A DNA stretch of 64,000 bases from Triticum aestivum (GCF_018294505.1 NC_057802.1:555237716-555301715), one strand, 5' to 3'; shown: positions 37,062 through 49,343, numbered from the stretch's first letter. Notes: generated from the letters alone by a model not told the origin. Numbers and translations are program-made.

Positions 37062-40017
37062 ATGGTGGGCAAGGGTCCAGAGCGCCCCGATCCTCCTGCG
37101 AGCGCTACTGGGAGGGGTGGTTCCATTATTCCAGCCCAGCCCCTCCGGAGAGCGCTGCTAGACAGTATGCAGACAACTGCGGCGGGCGCTTCTTCTTCAG
37201 CTGGGAGAGGTCGGGGGAGGACGAAGAAGCCTGCTAGAGGTGGACGTGGCAGCGGGAGAGGTAGGATGGCTGTTACGCCTTCCTCGCCGCCACCCTCAGC
37301 TGATTCACCCGACCACAGGAGTGCTCCGTCTGACGTGGACCCATCTCGGACTCCGGTCCATGAGCCTCTGGTCGCTGATCCTTCCCCCGAACAGACTCGG
37401 GTCACCGATCCTTTGCCCCACTCGAGTCCGGTCCCAGAGTCTTTGTCTCAGAAGACTCCGGTCACGGGGTCTTCGTCCCAGAAGACTCCGGTCACGGGGT
37501 CTTCGACCCACGAGACTCCGGAGGCTAGTGGCTCGGAGGATGGTAGCAAGGACACCTTTTCAGATGATAGCTACAGCGACGACGAGCTGGTTGAGAAGGG
37601 CAAGAAGGTCTACAAGTGTGGCTGTACAAAGCTCCCGCCCGTGCCGACGACCCCCGACCAGAGGTGGTTGATTGCGCATAAAGGGTTGAAGTAAGTGCAT
37701 TTACTATTTTTTAACCTTTTGCCTTCATGTTCCTTCAAATTAATATCTAATGCATTGGCCTTGTCATACTGCAGGGGCTGGGTATGCCTCGGTGGTTCCC
37801 GTAGGCCCAACCAGGTCCTTGGTGTGCTTTGCCGGCAGCACTTCCCTGGGTGGGTCACGTTGCCCGGTGAGGGTCAGTTTCCACAGCTAGCACTGACCTG
37901 GGAGCTGTACTCGGTTGCCCAGGCCCCGCCGGAGGAGAGGGTCGATGGTGTCTTGTGCGAGACGGTGGCCGACATTGTGTTCCGTCGGTTTTGGCTAATT
38001 TCTCCTTTACGGAATTAAAAAATCAACACTACCTAGTGATTGTACTAATCAGTGTTGTCTTGTTTGATTGCAGACCTTCTACAGGGTTTCAGAGGGAGAG
38101 TAGGAGGCCGCGTGTATGGGTGTCAAAAACGAGTGCAAGCACCTACTTCAGAACTTAAGGCACGAGGCTCGGGTGCAGGCTGTTCGAGACTACTACGCCT
38201 CGAAGGGTCAGAGGAGGGGCAAGCAGAAGTGTCGCGGCAAGTTTCTGAGCAAGGAGAAGTACATGCAGGTAATTACCTATTCTTAAGGCCTTGAACTTAG
38301 TTTTCTTGATTTGATTCGTAGGCGTAGCGCTGAAATTTCTCTTGACTCACTTAGGTGCCCCCGAGATGGTGTGTGGATAAGATGGACTATTGGGAGGCGT
38401 TGGTGGATGCGTGGTGCTCTGCCCAATGGAAAGTCGAACACCAATGGGCCAAGGATAAGCGCGACCAAATGGAAGGTGTGCCACACCATCAAGGGAGCTC
38501 CAACCTGTTTGAGTACGGGGAGAACTGGGTATGTGGTTTGCTACATGATTCATGCAATTCATTCTTCATGCTAGATAGTTCATTTATGACATATTTAGCT
38601 CTAAAATGACATAATAACCTTAGATAGCTCTATATAATGACTTAATATGCTTTAGTCAGTTAAAAAATGGCATAACTAGCTTCGATAGCTCAATAACGAC
38701 CTAACCTAATCTTAGCTAGTTCATTCATGACATAATTAGCTCTAAAATGACATAATAACCTTAGATAGCTCTATAGAATGCCTAAATATGCTATAGTTAG
38801 CTCTAAAACGACATAATAACCTTGGATAGCTCAATAATGACATAATTAGCATACTTTGGTAAAAAAATAGCATAATAATCTTGGTTACCTAAAAAATGAC
38901 CTAAACCTAGCTTATTTTAATCGAAAATGACATAATAACCTTTCTTAGCTCCAAAATGACCTATTTACATAGAAATATTATTCTTCATGCTAGCTTGAGC
39001 CCTTAACTAATATTTTGTTCCTCTCTCTCAGGCGCACCACCACAAGAAGCACGTGCCACGTCTGTTCGACCTCTATGGGATGGCTCATATGGCCCCGTAC
39101 AAGAAGGCCAAGCCATTCACGAAGTCTGACCTAGATGATCCAGAGAGCTTCACCAACAAGACCTCCCACCACAAGCTTGTGAAGTACAGACACGAGGGGA
39201 AGGCGAGGAAAGGGGAGGACTTTAACCCGAGCCAGGATCCTTTTGATACAGAGCTGGTGATGATATCTAGTGGCGGGAGGTCCCATGGCTCTCTAGCCAT
39301 TGGTGATGGACTGATACGTTGTCGTAAGACTCTCCCGCAGATCAAGAAGCGCCTGAGTAGCTCTGATCCTGAGATAACGCCTCGTGCACGGCCCGCAGAG
39401 ATCGCCATGGCGGTTAGTTATACGGACTCTCTCACCTTTCCTCCATTACATTGTGTGTGCGTCCGTTGATGATTACAACGCTAACGAGGAGTGGTGTGTT
39501 GCAGGCTATTGTTGAGAAAGAGAGATTGAAGACGAAGGAGCTTGTGGAGGAGGCAAAAAGGGAGGCACAAAAGGACATGGAGGAGAAAACGGCTAAGCTG
39601 TTGGAGGAGGAGAGGAACCGGAACGACCTTGCTAACCGGGCCCTATACGAGCTCATCGTGGTACGTTTCTCATGCATATTAGCCCAATCATGCACGTAAT
39701 GTTCGCATTACTATCTAATATGACTGACTCGTGAGAACCAAATGTGGAGACCATGTGCGAGAAAAACGGTCAGGCCCCTCCGCCCATGCCCAGATTGCTC
39801 CGGCGAACACGGTGAGTTTTATTTGAATGGTCGTTGCTTACTATTATTCACATTTCAGTTTGTGAACTTGCTAACGAGACATTATTGGAAATGGTCTTTG
39901 GTGCAGCATGGCTCCCGACAAGCATCGACCACTCCTTCTGCCAACGCCGGAACCCCGACCGGTCCTTCACCTCCGTCTGGCACTGTCGCAGCCCCGACCA
40001 TTCCTACACCTCCGTGA
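37062..40017 (+). pseudogene. TNPA-like CACTA protein (plant transposase Ptta/En/Spm type), interrupted by one stop
   Basis: Starts MVGKGPERPDPP. Likely exons are 37062-37690, 37775-about 37983, 38074-38268, 38355-38528, 39032-39412, 39505-39660, one short exon about 39735-39807, and 39907-40017. Most have clear GT-AG borders and joined frames (AA plus G across 37690/37775 makes Lys). The N-terminal part is Ser/Pro-rich with two copies of SQKTPVTGSS. The middle has the family pattern QAVRDYYASKGQ, VPPRWCVDK, then HHQGSSNLFEYGENW. After it come HHKKHVPRLFDLYGMAHM and a coiled coil EKERLKTKELVEEAKREAQ, and the protein ends in a Pro/Thr tail. TAG soon after VSEGE in the third exon breaks it. This family is the partner protein of CACTA transposases and is thought to bind subterminal repeats; it has no catalytic domain. 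Confidence 0.75.
38575..38960. repeat. Degenerate repeats in CACTA 1 intron
   Basis: Loosely repeated ATGACATAATAACCTTAGATAGCTC-like units (about 35-60 bp) fill the long intron before exon 39032. Stray copies occur near 40050-40095. Confidence 0.7.
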
Positions 40018-40134
40018 TAATGGTTTTTTTCTTCTTATTTAGCGTGTTTAGTCCATTTATGACATAATTTAGCTTATTTAGTCCACAAATGACATAATAA
40101 GATGAAGAAAATCAAGTAAGAGGAAGGAAAGAAG

Positions 40135-40225
40135 TAATAGGAAGAAAAGAAGAAGAAGAAGAAGAAAAGAAGAAGAAGAAGTTTTCTTCTTCTTCTTCTT
40201 CTTCTTCTTCTTCTTCTAGTTTTCT
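40135..40225. repeat. GAA/TTC imperfect palindrome
   Basis: A GAA-repeat run (about 40145-40180) is followed directly by a TTC-repeat run (about 40182-40215). The two strands can fold back. A second TTC run is at about 40343-40400. Confidence 0.8.
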
Positions 40226-40754
40226 TCTTCTTCTCCAAAATGAAGTTAGCTCTAAGTTATATAAAAAATGGCATAATATTCTTAGTTCACTCAAAAATGG
40301 CACAATTAGCTAGGTTAGCTGCATTTTACCTAAGTATGCTTACTTCTTCTTCTTCATTTTCTTCTTCTTCTTCTTCTTCTTCTTCTGATTCTAGTCTTCT
40401 TCTTCTAACTTTCTTGTTTCCCATTTTGTAGATTTAATTCACTATATGGAAGCTTGCATGGATGGAGTGCTTGTTTCCCTTTTCTTTTTTTCGTTTGTAT
40501 CAATAAAAAATGTGGAACTTCGTTATATGGATGCATGCATGGAACAATGTGTTGGATGAACATTGTAATGTTACTGTAATATGTATGGATGGATCTCTGT
40601 TTCCTATTATGTATGTATGTTGTCACGGATGGAGCTATGTGTTGGCTACATCATATGTCTGCTGTGCATGTGAAAAAAATAATATATATATGTATATCTG
40701 TCTGTGAATTCCTGTGAAATTAAGTGGATTCCAATAAAAACAGGGGATATGTAG

Positions 40755-41290
40755 CCTGTTTGCCATCTGCTAGCAGACGGCAAAGCGCTTCGCCGTCTGC
40801 TAGCAGACGACAAAGAGGACACGTGGCAGCTACCTGTACTACCTGGGAACACTGGCTACCTATTTGGTCACTTTGCCGTCTGCCAGCGGACGACAAAGAT
40901 TCAAATCACTTTGCCGTCTGCCAGCGGACGGCATAGCTGGCCACGTGGCAGGTTCCCAGTACTGCCTAGCTGAGCTCTTTGCCGTCTGTCAGCGGACGAC
41001 AAAGAGCTTTGACTCTTTGCCGTCCACTGGCAGACGGCAAAGAGCACCGTTAACCCCCTAACAGCACTCACGCCACCACACTGCCGTCCGTTGTCTTTGC
41101 CGTCTGCTGGCCTCGGATGGCGGACGGCAAAATCCTTTGCCGTCCGTTTCCAGGAAGCGGACGGCAAAGAAGGCCTTTGCTGGCACGTGTTCAGATGGAG
41201 AGTTTGCCGTCTGCTGGCGGACGGCAAAGACATTTGCCGTCCATGATCCATGCCTTTTCCGTCTGCCATGGTTGACAGCAAAGAAGCTGA
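40755..41290. repeat. CACTA 1 right subterminal repeats
   Basis: About ten short inverted copies of TTTGCCGTCTGCCAGCGGACGGCAAAG-like units in varied spacing, mirroring the left end. Confidence 0.8.
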
Positions 41291-41301
41291 TTCCAGTAGT
41301 G

Positions 41302-41438
41302 TCAAGCGTGCGTTGAGTTGTATAGGTGGTCGATAAAACTTGAGGGAATATTTGTTTTACCTTTAGCTCCTCGTTGGGTTCGGCACTCTTACTTATCGAA
41401 AGAGGCTACAATTGATCCCCTATACTTGTGGGTTATCA
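41302..41438 (+). repeat. Sabrina-like 3' LTR, segment 4 of 4
   Basis: Matches 6896-7031 closely and ends GTGGGTTATCA. After 41438 the sequence no longer resembles the element. Confidence 0.85.
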
Positions 41439-41587
41439 CAACTCCGGCAACAACTGCGACTCTGACGGAAAATCGTTCAGTCATCTACATATATGTTTGT
41501 GCCTTTTTTCTTCCTGATCTTGAGAATTGATTTCGAATGTCCTACATGTTATGCCATTTTTTCTTTTAGATTGGTATGTACACAGAT

Positions 41588-43250
41588 GAGGCTCCGACCA
41601 GCGCCGCCGCCGGATGTAGATCTTGGACCCGGCTGTGCGGCCAGAAGCGCTCCCCTGGACCTGAGGAACCAGTAGAATTTCCGGCGACCGCATCAGCGAT
41701 CTCCCAGACGAAATCCTTGGGGAGATCATTTCCCTTCTCCCCACCAAGGATGGCTTCCGCACACAAGTCCTCGCATCTCGGTGCCGCACTCTATGGCGCA
41801 CCGCGCCTCGTAATCTCGACTGTCGTCAACTATCTATCGATGATGATTCTGAACTCGCCGGAGCCATCATCTCCTCCCACGGGGGCTCCGTTCAATGCAT
41901 CTGCATGCCGGCATGCTACCTACTAGACATACCCTGCACGGTGGCCTCTTGGCTGACATCCCGTCAATTCGATAAACTCTAGCAGCTTGAGTTCTACCGT
42001 GACTATGTATGTAACATACCACGAACCGATGTATCTGTGCCCTCACCACCAATGTCCATCACGTGGTTTTCCTCCTCTCTCCACACCGCCACCTTTGCCC
42101 GGTGCCATCTAGAAGACAATCTGGTTCAAATGCTTTGACTTCCACTGCTAAAAAACTTGAGCATGTGGTGGTTGATCTGTCGGAGGCCGCACTGCACAAC
42201 ATCATCCACTCCACCTGCCCTGCCCTGGAGCGCTTTCTGCTTGTTTTTGCAATGGAAATTCATATCCGTTGTCTCAAAATAAAGTCGCCCCACCTTGTAA
42301 GCATCAGAATTTGTTTTTTTGGACATGATCTCATCATCAAAGATGCCCCTTCACTTCAAAGGTTGCTCCATGATTCTGGTATAGTACCTTCGCAAATAAC
42401 TATAGTCTCTGCGCCTAAACTAGAGACCTTGGGTTCAATTCGTGATCCTTTTAGATGGTTCAAAATGGTGTTTGGCTCCACACCTATTGAGGTACTATAT
42501 ATTATTCACGTAAACTTTTGTAATCTGCCTTTTTCATTTGTGCGCAAAAGTTAAGTATCATCTTGGAGTACACTTTTGGTACTAATATTATGTTCTATGC
42601 TCAATGAAGAGCTTGTCCGTCCTATCAGTGGTGGTGGATTCTGTCAAGACCTTACATATCAGTATGTGGTGTTTTGATCTGAACACGATTATTGGCTTGC
42701 TGCAATGCTTTCCATGTGTGGAGAATTTGTATATAAAGGTGATGATTTCACGCACATTGAAAGCCCATATAATGTACTATAATTAATAGTTGAGCTATCA
42801 CTCTTTCAACATAATCTTTTTAGACATTAATTGTTTTCAATCTTCATCTCTATTTAGGCACTAACACATGGAAAAAAAGGTATAACCAATCGATGGTTCA
42901 AGAAGCACCGGGATTTTCTCAGATCTCATGACATTCGTTTGAAGACAGTAGCACTGGACGGATATGTATCCAACAATGCAAACACTAGCTTTGTCACATT
43001 CTTCATGTTAAATGCGAGGGCACTATTGTTCGTGAGGATTAAGTTTTTCGACAAGAAATTTCTTACGGCTGCAAGTGTTGAACAACATAAAAAGAAGTTT
43101 CAGGTGGACCTAAGGGCTTCTGATCATGCCCGGCTTCTATTTACAACAGCTTGTCATTATGTACCAGTAGAATTTCTGGCCGGGGATCTTGATTTTATGG
43201 ATCATACCGATCCATTTGATTGTGACTGCCGAAAACATTGGTTGAGTTAG
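41588..43250 (+). pseudogene. F-box / LRR / FBD family gene, disrupted
   Basis: The best host-gene candidate. A possible start is MRLRPAPPPDVDL at 41588. The F-box follows in another frame from 41686: DRISDLPDEILGEIISLLPT, then RTQVLASRCRTLWR. Next are an LRR-like part (AALHNIIHSTCPALERF; VSAPKLETLGS), a short exon near 42609-42738 (VVDSVKTLHISMW; LLQCFPCVENLYIK), and an FBD-like last exon 42858-43250 (ALTHGKKG...RLKTVALDGYV...FVTFFMLNARALLF). Intron borders look normal (GT at about 42491, 42739; AG before 42858). F-box proteins are substrate adaptors of SCF ubiquitin ligases. Lesions are a frame change before the F-box, TAG at about 41982 after RQFDKL, and a frameshift near 42150 at an A-run. 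The Sabrina element ends only about 150 bp upstream. Confidence 0.75.
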
Positions 43251-43840
43251 ATGTCATTGTCCTGTTCAATCTGGATTTTGTCTAAACCTGATGAGCAATT
43301 AATCCTCGTGCTTTTGTGCTGTTTGTAAGCTGGAGTTAGATATTGTTTCCCTTTTCAACTCGGTTTTCACCCATATTTTCTTTCATACCAGGCCAATGGC
43401 TTGCCATTTCTTTCATTAAGACATAAATATTATAAGCATTCACAACATAGGGAAAGAACATCACTGTTACTGTTAGTCCAATTTGTGATAAGTTTTGGTA
43501 CAAACTTCTTACAAACCGGAGCTTCTCTAAAAAAGGCTCATGGTTCCGAGAGGGACCTTGTCACCTATGTGTGCGAAACGACATACGCTGTCTCTTCCCG
43601 CGTTGATTTATTTTACAGAGGCAACATGCAACTATATATAGTAGTGTCGTCCTAAAAATATGAAATCACGGTTCGTTTTGCCTTTTTATACATTATTTGA
43701 GTTTCCTAGGCATTTTGGAACGTACTTTCGTGTGTGCAAAGGTCATGTGTGTACTAGCCACATATGTAATTCGATGTTCAATCTGTTTATGGAATCAAGT
43801 CCTTAGAAGTTATAAGTACATATGTTGTTGTTCTGTCTGC
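43251..43840. other. 3' flank of the F-box pseudogene, no gene seen
   Basis: AT-rich non-coding DNA. The part after about 43540 (GTGTGCGAAACGACATACGC) may already belong to the CACTA-like end that follows, but no left terminus was found. Confidence 0.4.
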
Positions 43841-44436
43841 AATGACATCGCACACGGACCCTCCTGGGGAACCTGTCGGTGATGATTTAATCAATCGCTG
43901 ACAATTGTATACCACCAAGCTTTGCCCACAACACACATGGCTTATTAGCAGCAATTGTGTGTGTTATTATGGATCTTCGCACACATTTCTGATTACAGAC
44001 CTGTTTGCCGCATATCACACACATCTTGTTATATTGAACTGTTTCTGTTCTCTTGACTCAAAGCAAACAGTTCATTCGAGTGAACCGCATACCGTATATC
44101 GCACACACCTTCATCTGGCTGACCGTTTCTTTTGTGTTTCCTAATCACAAACAGTTCATCCGAGTGAACCGTATGTTGTATATCACACACACCTTCATCT
44201 GGCTGCCCGTTTCTTTTGTTCCTCATCATCACAAATAGTTCATTGAACTGAACCGTATGCCCTGCATCGCACACACAACTAAAATCTAAACCGTGTTTGA
44301 TGCATCCTCCATCGCAAACGTTTTGCACCTTTTTTGACCGTTTTTTTACATCCCCGTTTGCAATTAGTGCATCGCACACAGTTTCGTGAAAGAGTATCTG
44401 ATCGTAGTGTCGCGTTAGCAGCATCCTGCAGTAGTG
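43841..44436. mobile_element. CACTA-like element end (CACTA 2, one terminus only)
   Basis: Ends at 44436 with CTGCAGTAGTG, which reads CACTACTGCAGGATGCTGC on the minus strand. About 84-bp subterminal repeats start near 44066, 44150 and 44233. Each has ACAGTTCATCCGAGTGAACC, and the first two also have CACACACCTTCATCTGGCTG. The matching terminus was not located, so this is a fragment or a heavily decayed copy; the left boundary is a guess. Confidence 0.55.
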
Positions 44437-46727
44437 TCATTTAGAACAAATATGCGGAGTGTGAGACAGCATGTTAACATCAACGAAATGTTGGTAAATC
44501 ACAATTCTACAACATTGGCCAAGCAATATTGAATCTCTTTCATAAGAGATCAAACGAAACCATTCTGGTTATGTACTATATACTGAATATAACCATTGAA
44601 TGCTCGTGAATCAACTTCAACGACATTTGCATTCCAATGGAATTATCCCACGTTAGGATAATTTGCTCTAAATTCATCAATTTGAGCAATTAATTCAGTA
44701 AAGACATGGTTTTGTGTGGATGATACACATCTAAGACCATCTTCTAGATGGGTCTATTAACACCATGAAGTACCAACATAACCCAGATAATTGTTGAATA
44801 ATCCAAACATATTCTTGAATGCAATCAAGAATATTGGCTGGCTCCTTTCAAATTTTAAGGTGGGAGCGCCTTAAAATTAATTCCCCAATGTCACATACAG
44901 TTCACAAAACAATCTCATGATTGTTGAGAATATTTCAACTTGTCAAGTTGTGGCCAACAGAATTGTCAATAATTTCTCTAATTGTCCAATACCACGAAGA
45001 TAAAGGAGGAAGAATTATTATATATGCAACAAGATTGAGTATGAACTAATTCATACACTCAATTATCTCAACTATCTTGTATGAGGGACAAGATATTGCA
45101 ATTTATACTATATGTTGTAGTACAATTATAGGCTAATGATATTTAGGGATAAGTAGGAGACTACACGAGATCTCCAAAATATCTTTGGAATATCATTCCA
45201 CAAGCATATCATCAATGTAGAGGAGTCTATTCTCCTTCTACCATGCCAGAATATTTTCTGATTGTTTCCTTTTGAAGTAGAACTTGAAACTTATCCCATT
45301 AAAATCATTTGCCTCCAGTGAGCCAGTGGTATGATTCAACCAAATACTTGACCAATTGGTAATCATTGGTACGATATTTCGTACAACCACCACTTTGAGA
45401 AATTTGAGAGTTTGTCATTGTGATCATTTAGTTAAATGATTCATTATTTTGTGAGATATACACTCCATTTCTGCTTGTATTTTTTCACTTAACATTCAAC
45501 TCCTCATGGTTCTCTAACCATAAAATTGCTTAGTACTGTAAGCACTAGCACAAATTTCAGGTAATGGTATAGCACCCGTTGGGGTGTACCAGTTGATTCT
45601 TCACAAGAAGTTCATCATATTTTTACCCTGAAATAAAGATGGTATTTCTTTTACCATCGTAGGAGAATGTAAAGTGTAGTAAGGACATACAATCAGATTA
45701 TGATCTGAGACTGCCTTATCATATAATCTCAACTTAGTGTTTATTTATAAACAATCGAATTATAAGTCTCAACGGACTCGAAGTCCTGAGAACAAATGAA
45801 TAATCATTCATGTGATGCTTATAACAATATTTCTCACCTCAATGAAGGCTAAAAGGGAAAATGGATGTTCATCATCCATTACATACTCAGTTTGAGAACC
45901 GAGTCATTGTGATGACACATATATGCAAATATGCATATTCTTAGCTATTTATAGATAGCCATGACATTTTCGACAGGTGGAGTTTCTGTGGCAACAAGCC
46001 TCGGGTCGACAAAATCTTTAATGTCCATGGCCCATCTTTAAAAAATTACTCTCACCTAATGTCATCTCATCACAATTCCTTTTGAAAAAGGTCAGCCATA
46101 TGTTGCATGAAATGCCCATGCATTAATTTACCTTTAGTAAATTCAATAAGATGAAAATGCTATAGCTAGGCATAATCATGGTCATGGTGATTCTTAGTAA
46201 CCCATATGGTAAACCTTCCACAACAAGATAGTCAACACAATGTGGTGTAGATCTTCAAATTAATGGCAGCCTTTAATTTTCATAAAACACATGGAGGTAT
46301 CCGACCACCTAGTGGTGCCTCACTCTTATGGGCAGTTCCCATTGATCATAGCCTCCACAACCTTATGTTATTTATAACACTTGAAGGTAATCACCATAAA
46401 ATGGCGTAAACCTCTCAGTCGTGCATGAAACTTAATTCATATCTCTGATGGTGTCCCATAAGTTGTGTATGCATGGAACGTAATCTCCAAACTATGCAAG
46501 TGTTTTGCATAATTCTCTTCATAGCATAATATGTACCATAGTCGCCACTCATGCCTTGGAATCCTCTTCTAACGGAGTATGTGACACTATAGTCACAACC
46601 AAATGACAGATGCTATGAATTTGACAAATATTTGGAAAAACATCATGAAGGTAGACACCAATTGTGTAGGCCTTATAATGGCTATGTCATAAGTTTTGTG
46701 CCTTCATTTTTGCTTGAACACATGGAT
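44437..46727. other. Anonymous AT-rich DNA
   Basis: 2.3 kb with no reading frame over 60 codons, no terminal repeats and no recognised domain in any frame. It is the target into which an Angela LTR at 46728 was inserted. It may be a very old, decayed retroelement interior, but I could not identify one. Confidence 0.5.
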
Positions 46728-47081
46728 TGTTGGGGAACATAGTATTTCAAAAAAATTCCTAAGATCACGCAAGATCTATCTAAGAGAAGCATATCAACGA
46801 GCGGGGAGAGTGTGTCCACGTACCCTCATAGACCAAAAGCGGAAGCATTTAGTAACATGGTTGATGTAGTCGAACGTCTTCGCGATCCAACCGATCAAGT
46901 ACCGAACGCACGGCACCTTCGCGATCTGCACACGTTCAGCTCGGCGACGTCCCTCGAACTCTAGATCCAGCTGAGGCCGAGGGAGAGTTCCGTCAGCACG
47001 ACGGCATGGTGATGGTGATGATCAAGTTACCGGCGCAGGGCTTCGTCTAAGCACTGCAACGATATGACTGAGGTGTGTTTC
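46728..47081 (-). repeat. Angela LTR fragment
   Basis: Starts TGTTGGGGAACATAG and matches the first 350 bp of the LTR at 47082. It stops where the second Angela element begins. There is no primer-binding site on its left, so the left side is target DNA and this is the outer end of a 3' LTR. Confidence 0.8.
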
Positions 47082-48818
47082 TGTTGAGGAACGCAGTAAT
47101 TTCAAAAAAAATTCCTACGATCACGCAAGATCTATGTGATGCATAGCAACGAGCTAGAGAGTGTTGTCCACGTACCCTCCTAGACCGTAAGCGGGAGCGT
47201 CAAGTGATGCGATTGATGTAGTCGAATGTCTTCACGATCCAACCGATCCTAGTACCAAAAGTACGGCACCTCCGCGATCTGCACACGTTCAGCTCGGTGT
47301 CGTCCCTTGAACTCTTAATCCAGCTGAGGCAGAGGGAGAGTTCCGTCAGCACGACGGCGTGGTGACGGTGTTGATGAAGTTACTGACGCAGGGCTTCGCC
47401 TAAGCACTACAATGATATGACCGAGGTGGAAATCTGTGGAGGGGGGGCACCGCACACGGCTAAACAATGTCAACTTGTGTGTTCTAGGGTGCCCCCTGCC
47501 CCCGTATATAAAGGAGCAAGGGGGAGGCCGGCCGGCCCTATGGCGCGCCAAGGAGGGGAGGAATCCTCCTCCTAGTAGGAGTAGGATTCCTCCTTTCCTA
47601 GTCCTACTAGGAGGGGGAAGGAAGGAGTGGGAGAGGGGAAGGAAAGGGGGGGGGGCGCCGCCCCCTCCTAGTCCAATTCGGACTCAAGGGTGAGGGGGCG
47701 CGTGGCCTGCCCTGGCCGCCCCTCTCTTTCTCTCCACTAAGGCCCATCTAGGCCCATTAGTTCCTCGGGGGGTTTCCGGTAACCCTCCGGCACTCCGGTT
47801 TTATCCGAAATCACCCAGAACACTTCCCGTGTCCGAATATAGCCGTCCAATATATCAATCTTTATGTCTCGACCATTTAGAGACTCCTCGTCATGTCCGT
47901 GATCACATCCAGGACTCCGAACTACCTTCGGTACATCAAAACACATAAACTCATAATACCGATCGTCATCGAACATTAAGCGTGCGGACCCTACGGGTTC
48001 GAGAACTATGCAGACATGACCGTGACACGTCTCCGGTCAATAACCAATAGTGGAACCTGGATGCTCATATTGGCTCCCACATATTCTACGAAGATCTTTA
48101 TCGGTCAAACCTCATAACAACACACGTTGTTCCCTTTGTCATCGGTATCTTACTTGCCCGAGATTCGATCGTCGGTATCTCAATACCTAGTTCAATCTCG
48201 TTACCGATAAGTCTCTTTACTCGTTCCGTAATGCATTATCCCGTAACTAACTCAGTAGTCACATTGCTTGCAAGGCTTATAGTGATGTGGATTACCGAGA
48301 GGGCCCAGAGATACCTCTTCGACAATTGGAGTGAAAAATCCTAATCTCGATCGATGCCAACTCAACAAACACCATCGGAGACACCTGTAGAGCATCTTTA
48401 TAATCACCCAGTTACGTTGTGATGTTTGATAGCACACAAAGTGTTCCTCTGGTATTCGGGAGTTGCATAATCTCATAGTCATAGGAACATGTATAAATCA
48501 TGAAGAAAGCAATAACAACATACTAAACGATAAAGTGCTAAGCTAACGGAATGGGTCAAGTCAATCACATCATTCTCTAATGATGTGATCCCGTTCATTC
48601 AAATGACAACTCATGTCTATGGCTAGGAAACTTAACAATCTTTGATTAACGAGCTAGTCAAGTAGAGGCATACTAGTGACACTCTGTTTTGTCTATGTAT
48701 TCACACATGTACTAAGTTTCCGGTTAATACAATTATAGCATGAATAATAAACATTTATCATGATATAAGGAAATATAAATAACAACTTTATTATTGCCTC
48801 TAGGGCATATTTCCTTCA
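47082..48818 (-). repeat. Angela 3' LTR
   Basis: 1,737 bp, TGTTGAGGAACGCAG to GGGCATATTTCCTTCA on the plus strand. A TATA-like CGTATATAAAGG is at about 47503-47514. Confidence 0.9.
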
Positions 48819-49343
48819 GTCTCCGACTTGCACTAGAGTCAATAATCTAGATTACACGGTAATGATTCTAACACCCATGGAGTCTTGGTGCTGATCATGT
48901 TTTGATCGTGAGAGAGGCTTAGTCAACGGGTTTGCAACATTCAGATCCGTATGTATCTTGCAAATCTCTATGTCTCCCTCCTTGACTTGATCGCGGATGG
49001 TATTGAAGCGTCTCTTGACACTACTAGGGAAAACCCTAGTAGTAGCGCGGGTTTAAAGCCCACTAGTAGCGCGGGCTGCCGCGCTACTAATAAGGCGCTA
49101 CAGCTATTACTTAGCAGTAGCGCGTGCGACACGCGCTACTGCTAAGACACATAGCGGCAACGCTTGTTCTCTCCCGCGCTGCTGCTAATCTAGCTAGTTG
49201 CAGCATGTTTACTATCCATCGCTACAAGTATTCTTTATTTATTTTTATTTATTTTAGTGTATTTATACGCCGTTATACAAATTTCGGTACAATACCAATT
49301 ATGAGGTTTATATCATTATGTCCATAACAGTGTGTCAAATGAA

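Larger units (their letters stand above)
35164..41301 (+). mobile_element. CACTA transposon 1, non-autonomous (6.1 kb)
   Basis: Inverted termini CACTACTGGAATC and GATTCCAGTAGTG, with TCA duplicated at 35161-35163 and 41302-41304: the 3-bp target duplication of CACTA elements. Subterminal repeats of the form TTTGCCGTCTGC...GCAGACGGCAAA lie at both ends. It carries one spliced TNPA-like gene and no TNP2-type transposase, so it needs a transposase in trans. Confidence 0.9.
6274..41438 (+). mobile_element. Sabrina-like LTR retrotransposon (Athila lineage), host of four nested insertions
   Basis: Recognised from LTR ends (5' edge near AGATACATCTCC, canonical TGATACGTCTCC; 3' edge GTGGGTTATCA), a tRNA-Asp type primer-binding site, and the CGCTGCCAGGGAGACAACCC and AAGCTTGGGGATGC landmarks. 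The 5' LTR is cut on its left by the palindromic Angela. The 3' LTR is split by a chromovirus, a Fatima-like element and a CACTA element. Removing the three insertions and their duplicated target sites gives a 3' LTR of about 1.5 kb, as expected for this family. The internal region encodes only one family-specific protein, now frameshifted. No reverse transcriptase or integrase is seen, so it is probably non-autonomous. Confidence 0.75.

Noticed and set aside
44437..46727. Idea that the AT-rich block is a host gene
   Set aside because: No frame over 60 codons, no splice-bounded exons and no domain pattern could be found.
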